Source of the DNA: Pseudoalteromonas lipolytica
GTDB taxonomy: Bacteria; Pseudomonadota; Gammaproteobacteria; Enterobacterales; Alteromonadaceae
Assembly: GCF_900116435.1 (NCBI RefSeq)
Contig: NZ_FPAZ01000009.1
Location: forward strand, 62,001 to 126,000
Direction: 5' to 3'
Length of the DNA stretch: 64,000 bases
How positions within the stretch are numbered: the first letter of the stretch is position 1; each line of letters begins with the position of its first letter. The notes below the pieces were generated by a model that did not search any database, was not told the DNA's origin, and saw only the letters and a program-made list of their open reading frames with translations. Of the stretch, positions 33,478 to 43,089 are shown piece by piece. The translations under genes were made by a program, and so were the position numbers.

Positions 33478-34767
33478 TTGTTTGACCGTTATGAAGCCGG
33501 CGAACAGGCAGTTTTAGTTCATATCGACTTACCTAAAGAGGGGGATCGCGAAGATCTTCACGAATTAGAGTTGTTGGTATCTTCTGCTGGTGTTAGTAGT
33601 TTGGCGATTGTGCAAGGCAGTCGTCAAGCACCACATCCGAAACTATTCGTCGGGACCGGAAAAGCAGAAGAAATCGCTGAAACTGTCAAAATCCACAATG
33701 CAGATGTCATCATTTTCAATCATCAACTTAGCCCGTCACAGGAGCGCAATTTAGAGCGCGTTTGCCAGTGTCGTGTACTTGATCGTACGAGTTTGATCTT
33801 GGATATTTTTGCGCAGCGAGCGCGTACCCACGAAGGTAAACTTCAAGTGGAGTTGGCTCAGCTTCGCCATATTTCTACTCGCTTGATCCGTGGTTGGACC
33901 CACCTTGAAAGACAAAAAGGCGGGATTGGTTTACGAGGACCGGGTGAAACTCAACTCGAGACAGATAGACGCTTACTGCGTGCAAGAATTAAGAATATTC
34001 GTGCCCGTTTAGATAAAGTCGCTGTTCAGCGTGAGCAGGGGCGACGTGCGCGTACTCGAAATGAAATCCCCACGGTGTCATTAGTTGGGTATACCAATGC
34101 GGGTAAGTCGACACTCTTTAACCGTATAACAAATTCTGATGTGTATGCAGCCGATCAGCTGTTTGCAACACTTGATCCAACGTTACGTAAGTTGGACATT
34201 GGAGACATTGGCCCCGTTATTTTGGCCGATACGGTGGGCTTTATTCGCCACTTACCACATGATTTAGTGGCTGCCTTTAAAGCAACATTAACAGAAACGC
34301 GTGAAGCTGATTTACAGCTTCATGTGATTGATGTGGCAGACCCTCGCCGTAAAGAAAATATTGAGCAGGTGCAATCGGTACTCAAAGAAATTGAGGCAGA
34401 CGATGTGCCACAATTATTGGTTTATAACAAAATTGATGCGCTAGATGACGTTGCGCCACGTATAGATAGAAACGACGAAGGGCAACCTATTCGCGTTTGG
34501 CTTTCGGCACGTACGGGGGTCGGTTGTGAGTTGTTGTCTGAGGCAATTAATGAGTTACTTGCCAAAAAAATGTTTGCCGATGAGCTTAAATTACCGCCAC
34601 AACACGGGCGTATTCGTGCCGCATTATTTAATTTAAATGCTGTGCATGAAGAGCAATTTGATGAGCAAGGCAATTGGCTTTTGTCAGTCCGTTTGCCTAT
34701 GGCGGAATGGAATCGTTTGAAAAAAGAAATGGGGCATGACCTCGATTCTTTTGTAGCGGCGAACTAA
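33478..34767 (+). CDS. hflX: Ribosome-associated GTPase HflX
   Basis: HflX is a GTPase that splits or rescues stalled ribosomes. The 429-residue protein has the N-terminal HflX domain (~1-190, with the GLRGPGETQLETDRRLLRARI helical part), then the G domain (~195-365) with G1 GYTNAGKS (204-211), switch segment FATLDPTLRKL, G3 DTVGF, and G4 YNKID. The start is TTG at 33478, with AGGAG eight bases upstream. The nearby ATG at 33474 runs directly into a stop. The protein start FDRYEAGEQAVLVHI matches known HflX. Confidence 0.95.
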   Translation: MFDRYEAGEQAVLVHIDLPKEGDREDLHELELLVSSAGVSSLAIVQGSRQAPHPKLFVGTGKAEEIAETVKIHNADVIIFNHQLSPSQERNLERVCQCRVLDRTSLILDIFAQRARTHEGKLQVELAQLRHISTRLIRGWTHLERQKGGIGLRGPGETQLETDRRLLRARIKNIRARLDKVAVQREQGRRARTRNEIPTVSLVGYTNAGKSTLFNRITNSDVYAADQLFATLDPTLRKLDIGDIGPVILADTVGFIRHLPHDLVAAFKATLTETREADLQLHVIDVADPRRKENIEQVQSVLKEIEADDVPQLLVYNKIDALDDVAPRIDRNDEGQPIRVWLSARTGVGCELLSEAINELLAKKMFADELKLPPQHGRIRAALFNLNAVHEEQFDEQGNWLLSVRLPMAEWNRLKKEMGHDLDSFVAAN

Positions 34768-34858
34768 AAATCAGCAGCATGTGTCATTTTTAGTATGAGA
34801 AATGCTGTATATTTGATAGATTTAACCTAATTCATTTAGATAACAATGGAGTATAGCT

Positions 34859-36025
34859 ATGGCCTGGAATGAACCGGGTAATAATGGCAATGATAAAGAT
34901 CCGTGGAATAATAAAGGCGGTAAAGATCAAGGCCCACCTGATTTAGACGAGGTACTGCGTAAGTTCTCCGGCAAGTTTGGCGGTTTATTTGGTGGTAACA
35001 AACCAGGTAACAACGGCGGCGGACTTGGTGGCGCAGGCATTTCTTTCATTTTAATCATTGCCGTCATCGTATGGGCATTGAGTGGTATTTACACCGTAAA
35101 AGAAGCCGAGCGTGGTGTGGTTCTACAGTTTGGTCAATTTGACCGTATTGCTGAACCTGGCTTACGTTGGAAGATGACGTTCATCGAACGTGTTATTCCT
35201 GTTGATATTGAAGCTGTTCGTTCATTATCAGCAAAAGGGTTTATGCTCACCGAAGATGAAAACGTAGTTAATGTTGAGTTTGAAGTTCAGTACCGTGTAA
35301 TTGACCCACATCTTTACAAGTTTAGTGTAACGGATGCTGATCACAGCTTACAACAGGCACTTGATAGTGCACTGCGTTATGTCATTGGTCATGTGAAAAT
35401 GGACCAAGTACTCACAACAGGTCGTGAGGTAGTTCGTCAACAAACATGGGATGAACTAAACAAAATTATCGAGCCTTATAACCTCGGTATTATCGTCAGC
35501 GATGTGAACTTTAAAGACTCTCGTCCGCCGGGCGAAGTGAAAGATGCCTTTGATGATGCGATTGCAGCGCAAGAAGATGAAGAACGTTTTATTCGTGAAG
35601 CCGAAGCATATGCCCGTGAAATTGAACCGCGTGCACGTGGTCAAGTCACACGTATGACACAAGAAGCAGAAGCGTATCGCGAACGTATTACCCTTGAAGC
35701 ACAGGGTGAAGTGGCACGTTTTGAAAAGTTATTACCTGAGTACCAAGCAGCAAAAGAAGTCACGCGTCAGCGTTTATATATTGATGCAATGGAACAAGTG
35801 TTAGGTAACAGCTCTAAAGTGTTAGTCGATGTGAAAGGTGGCAATAACATGCTGTATTTACCACTTGATAAAATCATGGAAAAGCAAGGCACAGCAACGC
35901 GAGTTGCACTTCCAAGCTCAAGTGATATCAAGGACCTTCGCAATAAGATAAACACATCACGAAACAGCACTGTTAATCCAAGCGGTGATCGTTTCGCTAC
36001 TGACCGTTTTAATGAGGGGAGATAA
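34859..36025 (+). CDS. hflK: FtsH modulator HflK
   Basis: HflK forms a membrane complex with HflC around the FtsH protease. The 388-residue protein starts with a Gly/Asn-rich cytoplasmic part (MAWNEPGNNGNDKDPWNN...), a membrane helix (~60-80, ISFILIIAVIVWALSGIYTV) and a band-7/SPFH domain (~85-275, TVKEAERGVVLQFGQFDRIAEPGLRWKMTFIE). A coiled, Glu-rich region (~230-290) follows. GGNNMLYLPLDKIM is a typical C-terminal mark. It is separated from hflC by 5 bases, with a GGGGAG ribosome site for hflC. Confidence 0.95.
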   Translation: MAWNEPGNNGNDKDPWNNKGGKDQGPPDLDEVLRKFSGKFGGLFGGNKPGNNGGGLGGAGISFILIIAVIVWALSGIYTVKEAERGVVLQFGQFDRIAEPGLRWKMTFIERVIPVDIEAVRSLSAKGFMLTEDENVVNVEFEVQYRVIDPHLYKFSVTDADHSLQQALDSALRYVIGHVKMDQVLTTGREVVRQQTWDELNKIIEPYNLGIIVSDVNFKDSRPPGEVKDAFDDAIAAQEDEERFIREAEAYAREIEPRARGQVTRMTQEAEAYRERITLEAQGEVARFEKLLPEYQAAKEVTRQRLYIDAMEQVLGNSSKVLVDVKGGNNMLYLPLDKIMEKQGTATRVALPSSSDIKDLRNKINTSRNSTVNPSGDRFATDRFNEGR

Positions 36026-36030
36026 ACAAG

Positions 36031-36909
36031 ATGAAAAACTTTAGTTTAGTCATACTCGCCCTTGCTCTTGTATTGTCGTTCTCAGCAGTATTTGTTGTGC
36101 AAGAAGGCGAAAAGGCAATTGTGCTGTTATTCAGCAAAGTGCAAAAAGACGACAGTGATAACGCGGTGGTGTATGGGCCTGGTTTACACCTTAAAGTCCC
36201 ATTTTTTAGCCAAGTACGTCGCTTAGACGCACGTATTCAAACGCTAGATGGTGCACCAGACCGCTTTGTAACCAGCGAGAAGAAAGACTTAATTGTTGAT
36301 TCGTACGTAAAATGGCGTATTAACGACTTTAGCGCTTTCTACTTGCGTGCTCGTGGTGATAAGCAATACGCTGAAACACTCCTAAAGCAAAAAGTTAATA
36401 ACGGACTGCGTACTAACTTCGGTTCGCGCACTATCAGAGAAATTGTCTCTGGTGAGCGAAGTGAGCTGATGGAAGAAGCATTAGTACAAGCATCAGAAAG
36501 TGCGCAAGAGTTAGGTATCGAAGTACTTGATGTGCGTGTTAAGCAAATTAACTTACCACAAGAAGTGAGTAGCTCTATTTTCCAACGTATGCGTGCTGAA
36601 CGTACTGCAGTGGCAAAAGAGCACCGTTCTGAAGGTCAGGAAAAAGCGGAAACAATTCGTGCAGAAGTCGATCGCCGAGTCACCGTTATGCTTGCTGATG
36701 CAGAGCGAAATGCACGTACTGTGCGCGGTGAAGGTGATGCGAATGCCGCAGCTATCTACGCGAACGCATACAGTAAAGATGCTGAATTCTTTAGCTTTGT
36801 TCGTAGCTTAGAAGCATACAAAAATACCTTTAAAGATAAGCAAGACGTGATGGTTCTATCACCGGATAGCGATTTCTTTAATTACATGAAAGGTTCTAAA
36901 GCACAGTAA
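36031..36909 (+). CDS. hflC: FtsH modulator HflC
   Basis: HflC is the partner of HflK in the inner-membrane complex regulating FtsH. The 292-residue protein has an N-terminal membrane anchor (~4-24, LVILALALVLSFSAVFVV), an SPFH domain (VQEGEKAIVLLFSKVQ...GPGLHLKVPFFSQVRRLDARIQTLDG), and a helical region (AERTAVAKEHRSEGQEKAETIRAEVDRRVTVMLADAERNARTVRGEGDA). It ends near VMVLSPDSDFFNYMKG. A strong terminator closes the long operon before purA. Confidence 0.95.
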   Translation: MKNFSLVILALALVLSFSAVFVVQEGEKAIVLLFSKVQKDDSDNAVVYGPGLHLKVPFFSQVRRLDARIQTLDGAPDRFVTSEKKDLIVDSYVKWRINDFSAFYLRARGDKQYAETLLKQKVNNGLRTNFGSRTIREIVSGERSELMEEALVQASESAQELGIEVLDVRVKQINLPQEVSSSIFQRMRAERTAVAKEHRSEGQEKAETIRAEVDRRVTVMLADAERNARTVRGEGDANAAAIYANAYSKDAEFFSFVRSLEAYKNTFKDKQDVMVLSPDSDFFNYMKGSKAQ

Positions 36910-36924
36910 TTTACTGTCGCTGCT

Positions 36925-36956
36925 AAAAGCCCCGCCTATTTTGCGGGGCTTTTTTG
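36925..36956 (+). terminator. Terminator after hflC
   Basis: AAAAGCCCCGC pairs with GCGGGGCTTTT around a 7-base loop, with further T residues. Confidence 0.9.
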
Positions 36957-37113
36957 TTTCTGAGATTGCTTAAAACATAGACTGTCTGTTTTTATAAACC
37001 TCTGTTCTGCCTGTAATTGTGCTATTAAATAAGATGATAAAAATTCAGCCGCAGAAAAAATAAGCTAAACGGGGTGATCTTTCACCTCGTTTTCTGGTAA
37101 AATCTCGTCCTAA

Positions 37114-38448
<1,335 letters not shown>

Positions 38449-38461
38449 TCACGATATGTTT

Positions 38462-38489
38462 AAAAAAAGCTGCTTCGGCAGCTTTTTTT
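38462..38489 (+). terminator. Terminator after purA
   Basis: The stem AAAAAAGCTGC/GCAGCTTTTTT has a TTCG tetraloop and flanking A and T runs. Confidence 0.9.
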
Positions 38490-38505
38490 GTGCCTAAAAT
38501 TTATT

Positions 38506-38522
38506 CTGGAATGAAAATTGTA
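38506..38522 (+). promoter_or_regulatory. Possible sigma-54 type promoter of motX
   Basis: CTGGAATGAAAATTGTA has GG at the -24 position and TTG at the -12 position with the exact spacing of the sigma-54 consensus (CTGGCACG, then TTGCA), but differs at three consensus bases, including the GC of the -12 box. It is 39 bases before the motX start. Confidence 0.35.
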
Positions 38523-38560
38523 TATTATTTACTAAGACAGATTTTCATTAAGTGATTTTG

Positions 38561-39169
38561 ATGCGTGTTTTATTGCCTTTAACATTCCTCTTTTCAAGCC
38601 TAGCCATGGCTGAAGAGCCTATTACAGCAGTCCCTTTGTATACTGAGAGCGAGTTAATTGGCTTAATTAATAAAAATGCACATTTGGCGCGGGTAAAGGC
38701 TGATGATTGCCAGCTAGTACAAGATATTGAAGCGCGAGCCAATAAAATGGCGTTGCCATCGTATCAATTCCTGTATGGTGATATGTTAGCGTATGCGGTG
38801 TGTGTAGACCGCAATGTTGAGCTGGGTGTTTATTACATGCGCCAAGCCGCACAGCAAGGTTTTGCAGCGGCACTCGAGCAGCTTGGCCGTTACTATGATG
38901 TCGGCCAGTTAGTGCAGAAAGATAAAGCCATGGCGGTCACCTACCTCAGAGAAGCGTCGGCACAGGGAAACCTTAAAGCACAAATTCGCTTGGTTAACCT
39001 ATTCAATCAAGGCTATGGCAGTCCTCGTGACTATGAAGACGCCTACCGTTGGTTATTTCACTCAATGGTGGCTGACAAAGCACAGCATAAAAAAGTAGAA
39101 CAGTTATTGGCTAAATTGGCAGAAAAAATGCCCGACAGCGTTGTCGCCCGCGCCCGTCTACCTGAATAA
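38561..39169 (+). CDS. motX: Sodium-driven flagellar motor protein MotX
   Basis: MotX forms with MotY the T-ring of the sodium-driven polar flagellar motor and is needed to hold the PomAB stator. The 202-residue protein has a signal peptide (~1-18, MRVLLPLTFLFSSLAMAEE). LYTESELIGLINKNAHLARVKADDCQLVQDIEARA and YGSPRDYEDAYRWLFHSMVADKA are close to Vibrio MotX. The middle holds Sel1-like (TPR-type) repeats (~75-150). It has three cysteines or fewer, two in the mature N-terminal half. A GTG three codons upstream is in frame; the ATG at 38561 fits better. No other flagellar gene is near. Confidence 0.85.
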   Translation: MRVLLPLTFLFSSLAMAEEPITAVPLYTESELIGLINKNAHLARVKADDCQLVQDIEARANKMALPSYQFLYGDMLAYAVCVDRNVELGVYYMRQAAQQGFAAALEQLGRYYDVGQLVQKDKAMAVTYLREASAQGNLKAQIRLVNLFNQGYGSPRDYEDAYRWLFHSMVADKAQHKKVEQLLAKLAEKMPDSVVARARLPE

Positions 39170-39172
39170 ACA

Positions 39173-39194
39173 AAGGCCAGCAAATGCTGGCCTT
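39173..39194. terminator. Hairpin between motX and the antiporter gene
   Basis: AAGGCCAGCA/TGCTGGCCTT is a perfect 10-bp stem with a minimal loop between the two convergent genes. The T tract is weak (CCTTATCGTTATTATT). Confidence 0.6.
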
Positions 39195-39201
39195 ATCGTT
39201 A

Positions 39202-41061
39202 TTATTGGTCTTCTTTTTTCTCTTTATTTTTACCGTTATTCGGATCTTTTAAAACAGAAAGTTTAGGAGGCTGTAGTGCCACGACTCGTTCACCAACTTG
39301 AGGTGTTTTTTCCATGTGGGTGGTGAAAGGGCGAAGACGTATAGGTGAATCATCGTCATCATCTTTTTCACCATTTAGAATAAACAATGGAATTGCTTCA
39401 CTGTTGACTTCTTGGTACTGCTCCCAGCTAAACTCGTCAGAAATACGCGTTGCACTCACTTTACCCCCTTTCGCGATTAAGCTACTTAAACGAGCATAGG
39501 CCCCGTTATCACCAAATAAAATTTGTCGTGATAAGAACGTCGCACTGTCTTTATTCGCTTTAGCGTGGTTGGTTGATGAGCGCAGTGAAAATACATTTTT
39601 TTCATCCAATAGGTGAGAAAAATACTGTACGCCCAAGGCATTATGATGACGGTTTGGCGACAGTGCCAACACGTTTCTAATTGTGGTTAGGGGTAAGTAA
39701 CGCTCAGCATGTTCTGATTGCGGGTTACCGTAATAACAGGGTAAACCATCCATGCGCGCCATGCGACAGTTTTCCCACGCGGGGTCAGATAAATGAACAG
39801 GAATGTTTTGTTCTTTTAAACCACAGGCGATAGCACGTGCAACATGGTTTGCACCTATGATAAGAATCGTATTAGGTGACGGCTGACGTACTTTTAATAA
39901 TTTAGCTAAAGGCGTTGCCGTTAAACTCTGTAAAACCACAGTGACGATAATGACTGTGAAGATAAGTGGCACTATTTTTTCTGCATCCGCGATACCGGCT
40001 TCGACCATGCTTAGGGCAAACACAGAGCCTACTGCTGCCGCGACAATACCGCGTGGGGCTATCCACGATAAGACGAGACGAGATTTTAAGGGTAAATCAC
40101 TTTTAAACGTCGAAATTGCGATACACGCAGGGCGCGCCACAAATAAAACAATGGCTAAAAAGATAAACACGTCGCTGTGCAGCATCATTAAGTCGGAAAG
40201 CTGTAAACGTGCAGCCAGTAAGATGAACAGGGATGAAATGAGAATCATCGACAGGTCTTCTTTAAACTCAAGCACAGAGTCTATTTCTAAGTCGTCCTGA
40301 TTAGCAAGCCATATACCAAAGACGGTAACAGCAAGTAGTCCTGATTCATGGCTTAAGTGGTTAGAAACCGTGAAACTAATGAGCACTAAGGCTAGTATGC
40401 CAAACTTATGTAATTCGAACGGTAACCACTCTCGGCGAATAAGTAGGGTTGTTAACCAGCCAGCGACGACACCGATTGTTAAACCAACGCCTAAGGTCTT
40501 GAATAAAGCAATGATCGTGTGGCTGAGTACTTCGCCCTGACCAACAAGCATAACGGCTTCAAATACCAGCACTGCAAACAAGGCACCAATGGGGTCAATA
40601 ACAATACCTTCCCAGCGTAATATGCGGTCGATATCTTGCGTAGGCCGCATTGAGTTTAATAAAGGGGCAATAACCGTCGGGCCGGTAACCACTAATACTG
40701 CCCCCAGAACTGCTGCAACACGCCAGTTTAGTTCTAAAATCCAATAGGCACTGAGGCTTATAATTAAACAGGTGGTGATCATACCGATGGAGCATAGGTT
40801 TCGAACAACTTTGCCTATGCCTTTTAACTCTCGAAAATGAAGCGTTAAGGAGCCTTCAAAAAGGATCACTGCAACACTCAATGACACGACAGGGAAAAGC
40901 AAGTCGCCGAGTAAGGCATCGGGGTTTAAAATGCCGCTAAATGGGCCAAGTAATAAACCCGTTAGTAGTAAAAATAAAATAGCGGGTACACGAAACGCCC
41001 AGGCTATCCACTGTGCTAACACAGAGCACAAGGCGATCCCTGCTATATAAATTGCTGACAT
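39202..41061 (-). CDS. Cation:proton antiporter of the CPA1/NhaP type with a TrkA-N domain
   Basis: The 619-residue inner-membrane protein has about 12 hydrophobic segments in residues 1-395. They include the conserved ion-site region VVTGPTVIAPLLNSMRPTQDIDRILRWEGIVIDPIGALFAVLVFE, typical of Na+(K+)/H+ exchangers. Residues ~400-500 resemble a TrkA-N/RCK nucleotide-binding fold (NTILIIGANHVARAIACGLKEQNIPVHLSD). The C-terminus is charged, with runs of Asp, Lys and Glu. The exchanged cation is not readable from sequence; Na+ or K+ is likely in a marine cell. Confidence 0.8.
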   Translation of the reverse strand: MSAIYIAGIALCSVLAQWIAWAFRVPAILFLLLTGLLLGPFSGILNPDALLGDLLFPVVSLSVAVILFEGSLTLHFRELKGIGKVVRNLCSIGMITTCLIISLSAYWILELNWRVAAVLGAVLVVTGPTVIAPLLNSMRPTQDIDRILRWEGIVIDPIGALFAVLVFEAVMLVGQGEVLSHTIIALFKTLGVGLTIGVVAGWLTTLLIRREWLPFELHKFGILALVLISFTVSNHLSHESGLLAVTVFGIWLANQDDLEIDSVLEFKEDLSMILISSLFILLAARLQLSDLMMLHSDVFIFLAIVLFVARPACIAISTFKSDLPLKSRLVLSWIAPRGIVAAAVGSVFALSMVEAGIADAEKIVPLIFTVIIVTVVLQSLTATPLAKLLKVRQPSPNTILIIGANHVARAIACGLKEQNIPVHLSDPAWENCRMARMDGLPCYYGNPQSEHAERYLPLTTIRNVLALSPNRHHNALGVQYFSHLLDEKNVFSLRSSTNHAKANKDSATFLSRQILFGDNGAYARLSSLIAKGGKVSATRISDEFSWEQYQEVNSEAIPLFILNGEKDDDDDSPIRLRPFTTHMEKTPQVGERVVALQPPKLSVLKDPNNGKNKEKKEDQ

Positions 41062-41384
41062 AGAATAAAGTATCCTTTAGTTACTACTATTTAAAAACAC
41101 CAACGAGATAGGTAATCGCGTTTGAAAACGATAAACAGTCGTTAACTTTTAAATAAAATTGCTTACCTATTAAAGCCTACTCACCGTCATAGACACAAGC
41201 AAACTTGTTGCTTCACATACGATTTTAGTCGTTATTACTACTTTTTGGGCTGCTTTCGACAACAAAATCCTTAAAAGTTGATAAAAAATCATTAAGTGAT
41301 AAATGCTAGGTCTTAACTGTTTGTTATTTGAGCTCTATTTTTCAAGGTTATGGTAAGTATAAAAGGTATGATTGCTTTTCAGAC

Positions 41385-41414
41385 TTGATCTTACCCCTAT
41401 GTTTACCGTATTAT
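41385..41414 (+). promoter_or_regulatory. Promoter-like sequence before the candidate RNA
   Basis: TTGATC (41385-41390) and TATTAT (41409-41414) are 18 bases apart, a fair sigma-70 match. Transcription would start near 41421. Confidence 0.4.
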
Positions 41415-41420
41415 ATTTCG

Positions 41421-41740
41421 TGTTCAAACAATTTGATATCTAAATGATTGGTAACGAAAACCCTTTCCACTTAGAGCTCAAGCTCTATTTAATCAATTGT
41501 TTGGCGAGCTAAGTGTGTATTTTACACTTTGTTTTCTAATTAAATAGAAATGAGCTTGGTCCTATTCAGTGTGTATTTATTACGTGTTGAATAGAATATA
41601 AGTTCATTGTCTGGTCAATGTTTAGTTCCCATCGTGGCAGCTAAATCTCGGTCATACAGTCTACACCCTATCTGTTGGTGTACCAGACTGTATAGGCTCT
41701 ATGTATGTTGTTATTAATAAAAGCCGCACACAGCTTTTTA
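41421..41740 (+). ncRNA. Candidate structured RNA (about 320 nt) upstream of proB
   Basis: Four stems lie between a promoter-like site and a terminator-like site. (1) TTTCGT (41416-41421)/ACGAAA (41454-41459). (2) CAAGCTCTATTTAAT (41479-41493) with ATTAAATA plus GAGCTTG (41539-41558, 5-base bulge); inside it, AAGTGT/ACACTT. (3) CTATTCA (41562-41568)/TGAATAG (41588-41594). (4) ATACAGTCTACACC (41654-41667) with GGTGTACCAGACTGTAT (41677-41693, 3-base bulge). I know no RNA family that it matches. It could also be a long proBA leader. Confidence 0.35.
41719..41739 (+). terminator. Terminator-like stem ending the candidate RNA
   Basis: AAAAGC (41719-41724) pairs with GCTTTT (41733-41738), with an 8-base loop and a fifth T. 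The stem is short, so it would be weak. Confidence 0.4.
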
Positions 41741-41900
41741 CAGCGATACATAAACAACACTTATCTTTTTATAACAACTTATGGTTTATAACCGTTTGGT
41801 CTACTGACTGAATAAAAGTTGTGCTATATCTAATCGCATTACTTGCGTGGCTTAGCTGTGTGCTCAGATAAGTGGTTTGACAGATTAATTATGATCAATG

Positions 41901-41919
41901 CGTTTAGCTCGGCTAAACG
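41901..41919 (+). promoter_or_regulatory. Hairpin in the proB leader
   Basis: CGTTTAGC/GCTAAACG is a perfect 8-bp stem with a TCG loop, followed after 5 bases by TCTTTT. It lies 64 bases before proB and could act as an attenuator or as a terminator for upstream transcripts. Confidence 0.4.
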
Positions 41920-41982
41920 TGAGTCTTTTAATCAGTGGCATTTTGACACTGAACAGATAGTAAAATGGAAAGTTGAACAGTT

Positions 41983-43089
41983 ATGCAAAAGTTTAAATGG
42001 CAACGTATAGTACTAAAAGTTGGTAGCGCCTTAATCGCACCCGATCAAGATGGGTGTCGTTCTCGTTATTTACTGACCATTGCACAGTTCATCGTTCGTT
42101 GTCGAGCGCAAGGTATCGAAGTTATTTTAGTATCGTCAGGTTCGGTGGCTGCTGGTTCGCATTTATTCCCAGAGCAAGAGCAACGCTCTGTGACGATGAA
42201 AAAGGCAATGGCAGCGGCTGGCCAAACAGAAATGATGGCCATGTGGGATCGCTTTTTTGATTTCCCATCGGCGCAAATTTTATTAACGCATGGTGATTTG
42301 CGAGACCGTGAACGCTATACAAGTATTAGAGAAACAGTATTTACTTTACTTGAGCACGGTGTATTGCCCATCATTAATGAAAATGACACGGTAACAACCG
42401 ACGATTTAAAAGTAGGTGATAACGATAACTTATCAGCCATGGTTGCGGCTGCGGCAGATGCGGATGCCTTGATGATTTTCTCAGATGTCGATGGTTTATA
42501 TGACAAGAACCCTAATTTACATGAGGACGCTGTCTTATTACCTGAAATCGAAAGCATTGATGAATCAATTTATGCTATGGCTGGGTGTGCAACCAGTGCT
42601 GTAGGTACTGGCGGTATGAAAACGAAAATAGAAGCAGCAGAAAAAGCGACTTCACATGGTATCACCACCTATATTTTAAACGGGTTTAAAGAAGAAACAT
42701 TTAACCGTTTATTAGCAGGTGATAATCCAGGCACTATTTTCACCCCATACGAAAAACCAATGCAAGAAGCGGTGCATTGGATGACCCACACTGCCAATGA
42801 GCAAGGTGAAGTTGTGGTTGAAGGTTCAATTAATGAATCATCAAACCGAGAAAATGGGTGTATTCGCAGTGATGAAATTCTTGCGGTACACGGAGAATTT
42901 GGCGTAGGCGATACTATTTTAGTACGCAGTGACGATGGTACGCGCCTAGCAAAAGCAACAGCGAATTACAGTAGCTGTTTATTAAGTTTTATAGCTGACA
43001 ACGAGCAAAGTGAATTTAGCGAGAAAATGCAGGATTCAATTGGCCCCGTTGTTTCAGAGAAAGATATCGCATTATTGGAGAAGTCATGA
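41983..43089 (+). CDS. proB: Glutamate 5-kinase
   Basis: ProB phosphorylates glutamate, the first and proline-inhibited step of proline synthesis. The 368-residue protein has the amino-acid kinase domain (~1-260, IVLKVGSALIAPD; ILVSSGSVAAG; PIINENDTV; FSDVDGLYDKNP; TGGMKTKIEAAEKA) and a C-terminal PUA domain (~280-360). The last four bases overlap the proA start (ATGA). A GGAAAG ribosome site lies about ten bases before the ATG. The long upstream region holds several hairpins that may regulate it. Confidence 0.96.
   Translation: MQKFKWQRIVLKVGSALIAPDQDGCRSRYLLTIAQFIVRCRAQGIEVILVSSGSVAAGSHLFPEQEQRSVTMKKAMAAAGQTEMMAMWDRFFDFPSAQILLTHGDLRDRERYTSIRETVFTLLEHGVLPIINENDTVTTDDLKVGDNDNLSAMVAAAADADALMIFSDVDGLYDKNPNLHEDAVLLPEIESIDESIYAMAGCATSAVGTGGMKTKIEAAEKATSHGITTYILNGFKEETFNRLLAGDNPGTIFTPYEKPMQEAVHWMTHTANEQGEVVVEGSINESSNRENGCIRSDEILAVHGEFGVGDTILVRSDDGTRLAKATANYSSCLLSFIADNEQSEFSEKMQDSIGPVVSEKDIALLEKS

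Larger units (their letters stand above)
41062..41982. other. 921-base gene-free gap between the antiporter gene and proB
   Basis: No plausible coding frame is seen on either strand. The plus strand holds a promoter-like sequence, nested hairpins, a terminator-like stem and a second hairpin near proB, each listed separately. An 11-base direct repeat, AGTGTGTATTT, occurs at 41512-41522 and 41568-41578. The part before 41385 serves as upstream region for the minus-strand antiporter gene. Confidence 0.7.

Noticed and set aside
41877-41966. Consensus TTGACA hexamers at 41877 and 41943 as proB promoters
   Set aside because: No -10 match lies 16-18 bases downstream of either; nearby TATGAT and TAAAAT are 7 and 12 bases away.
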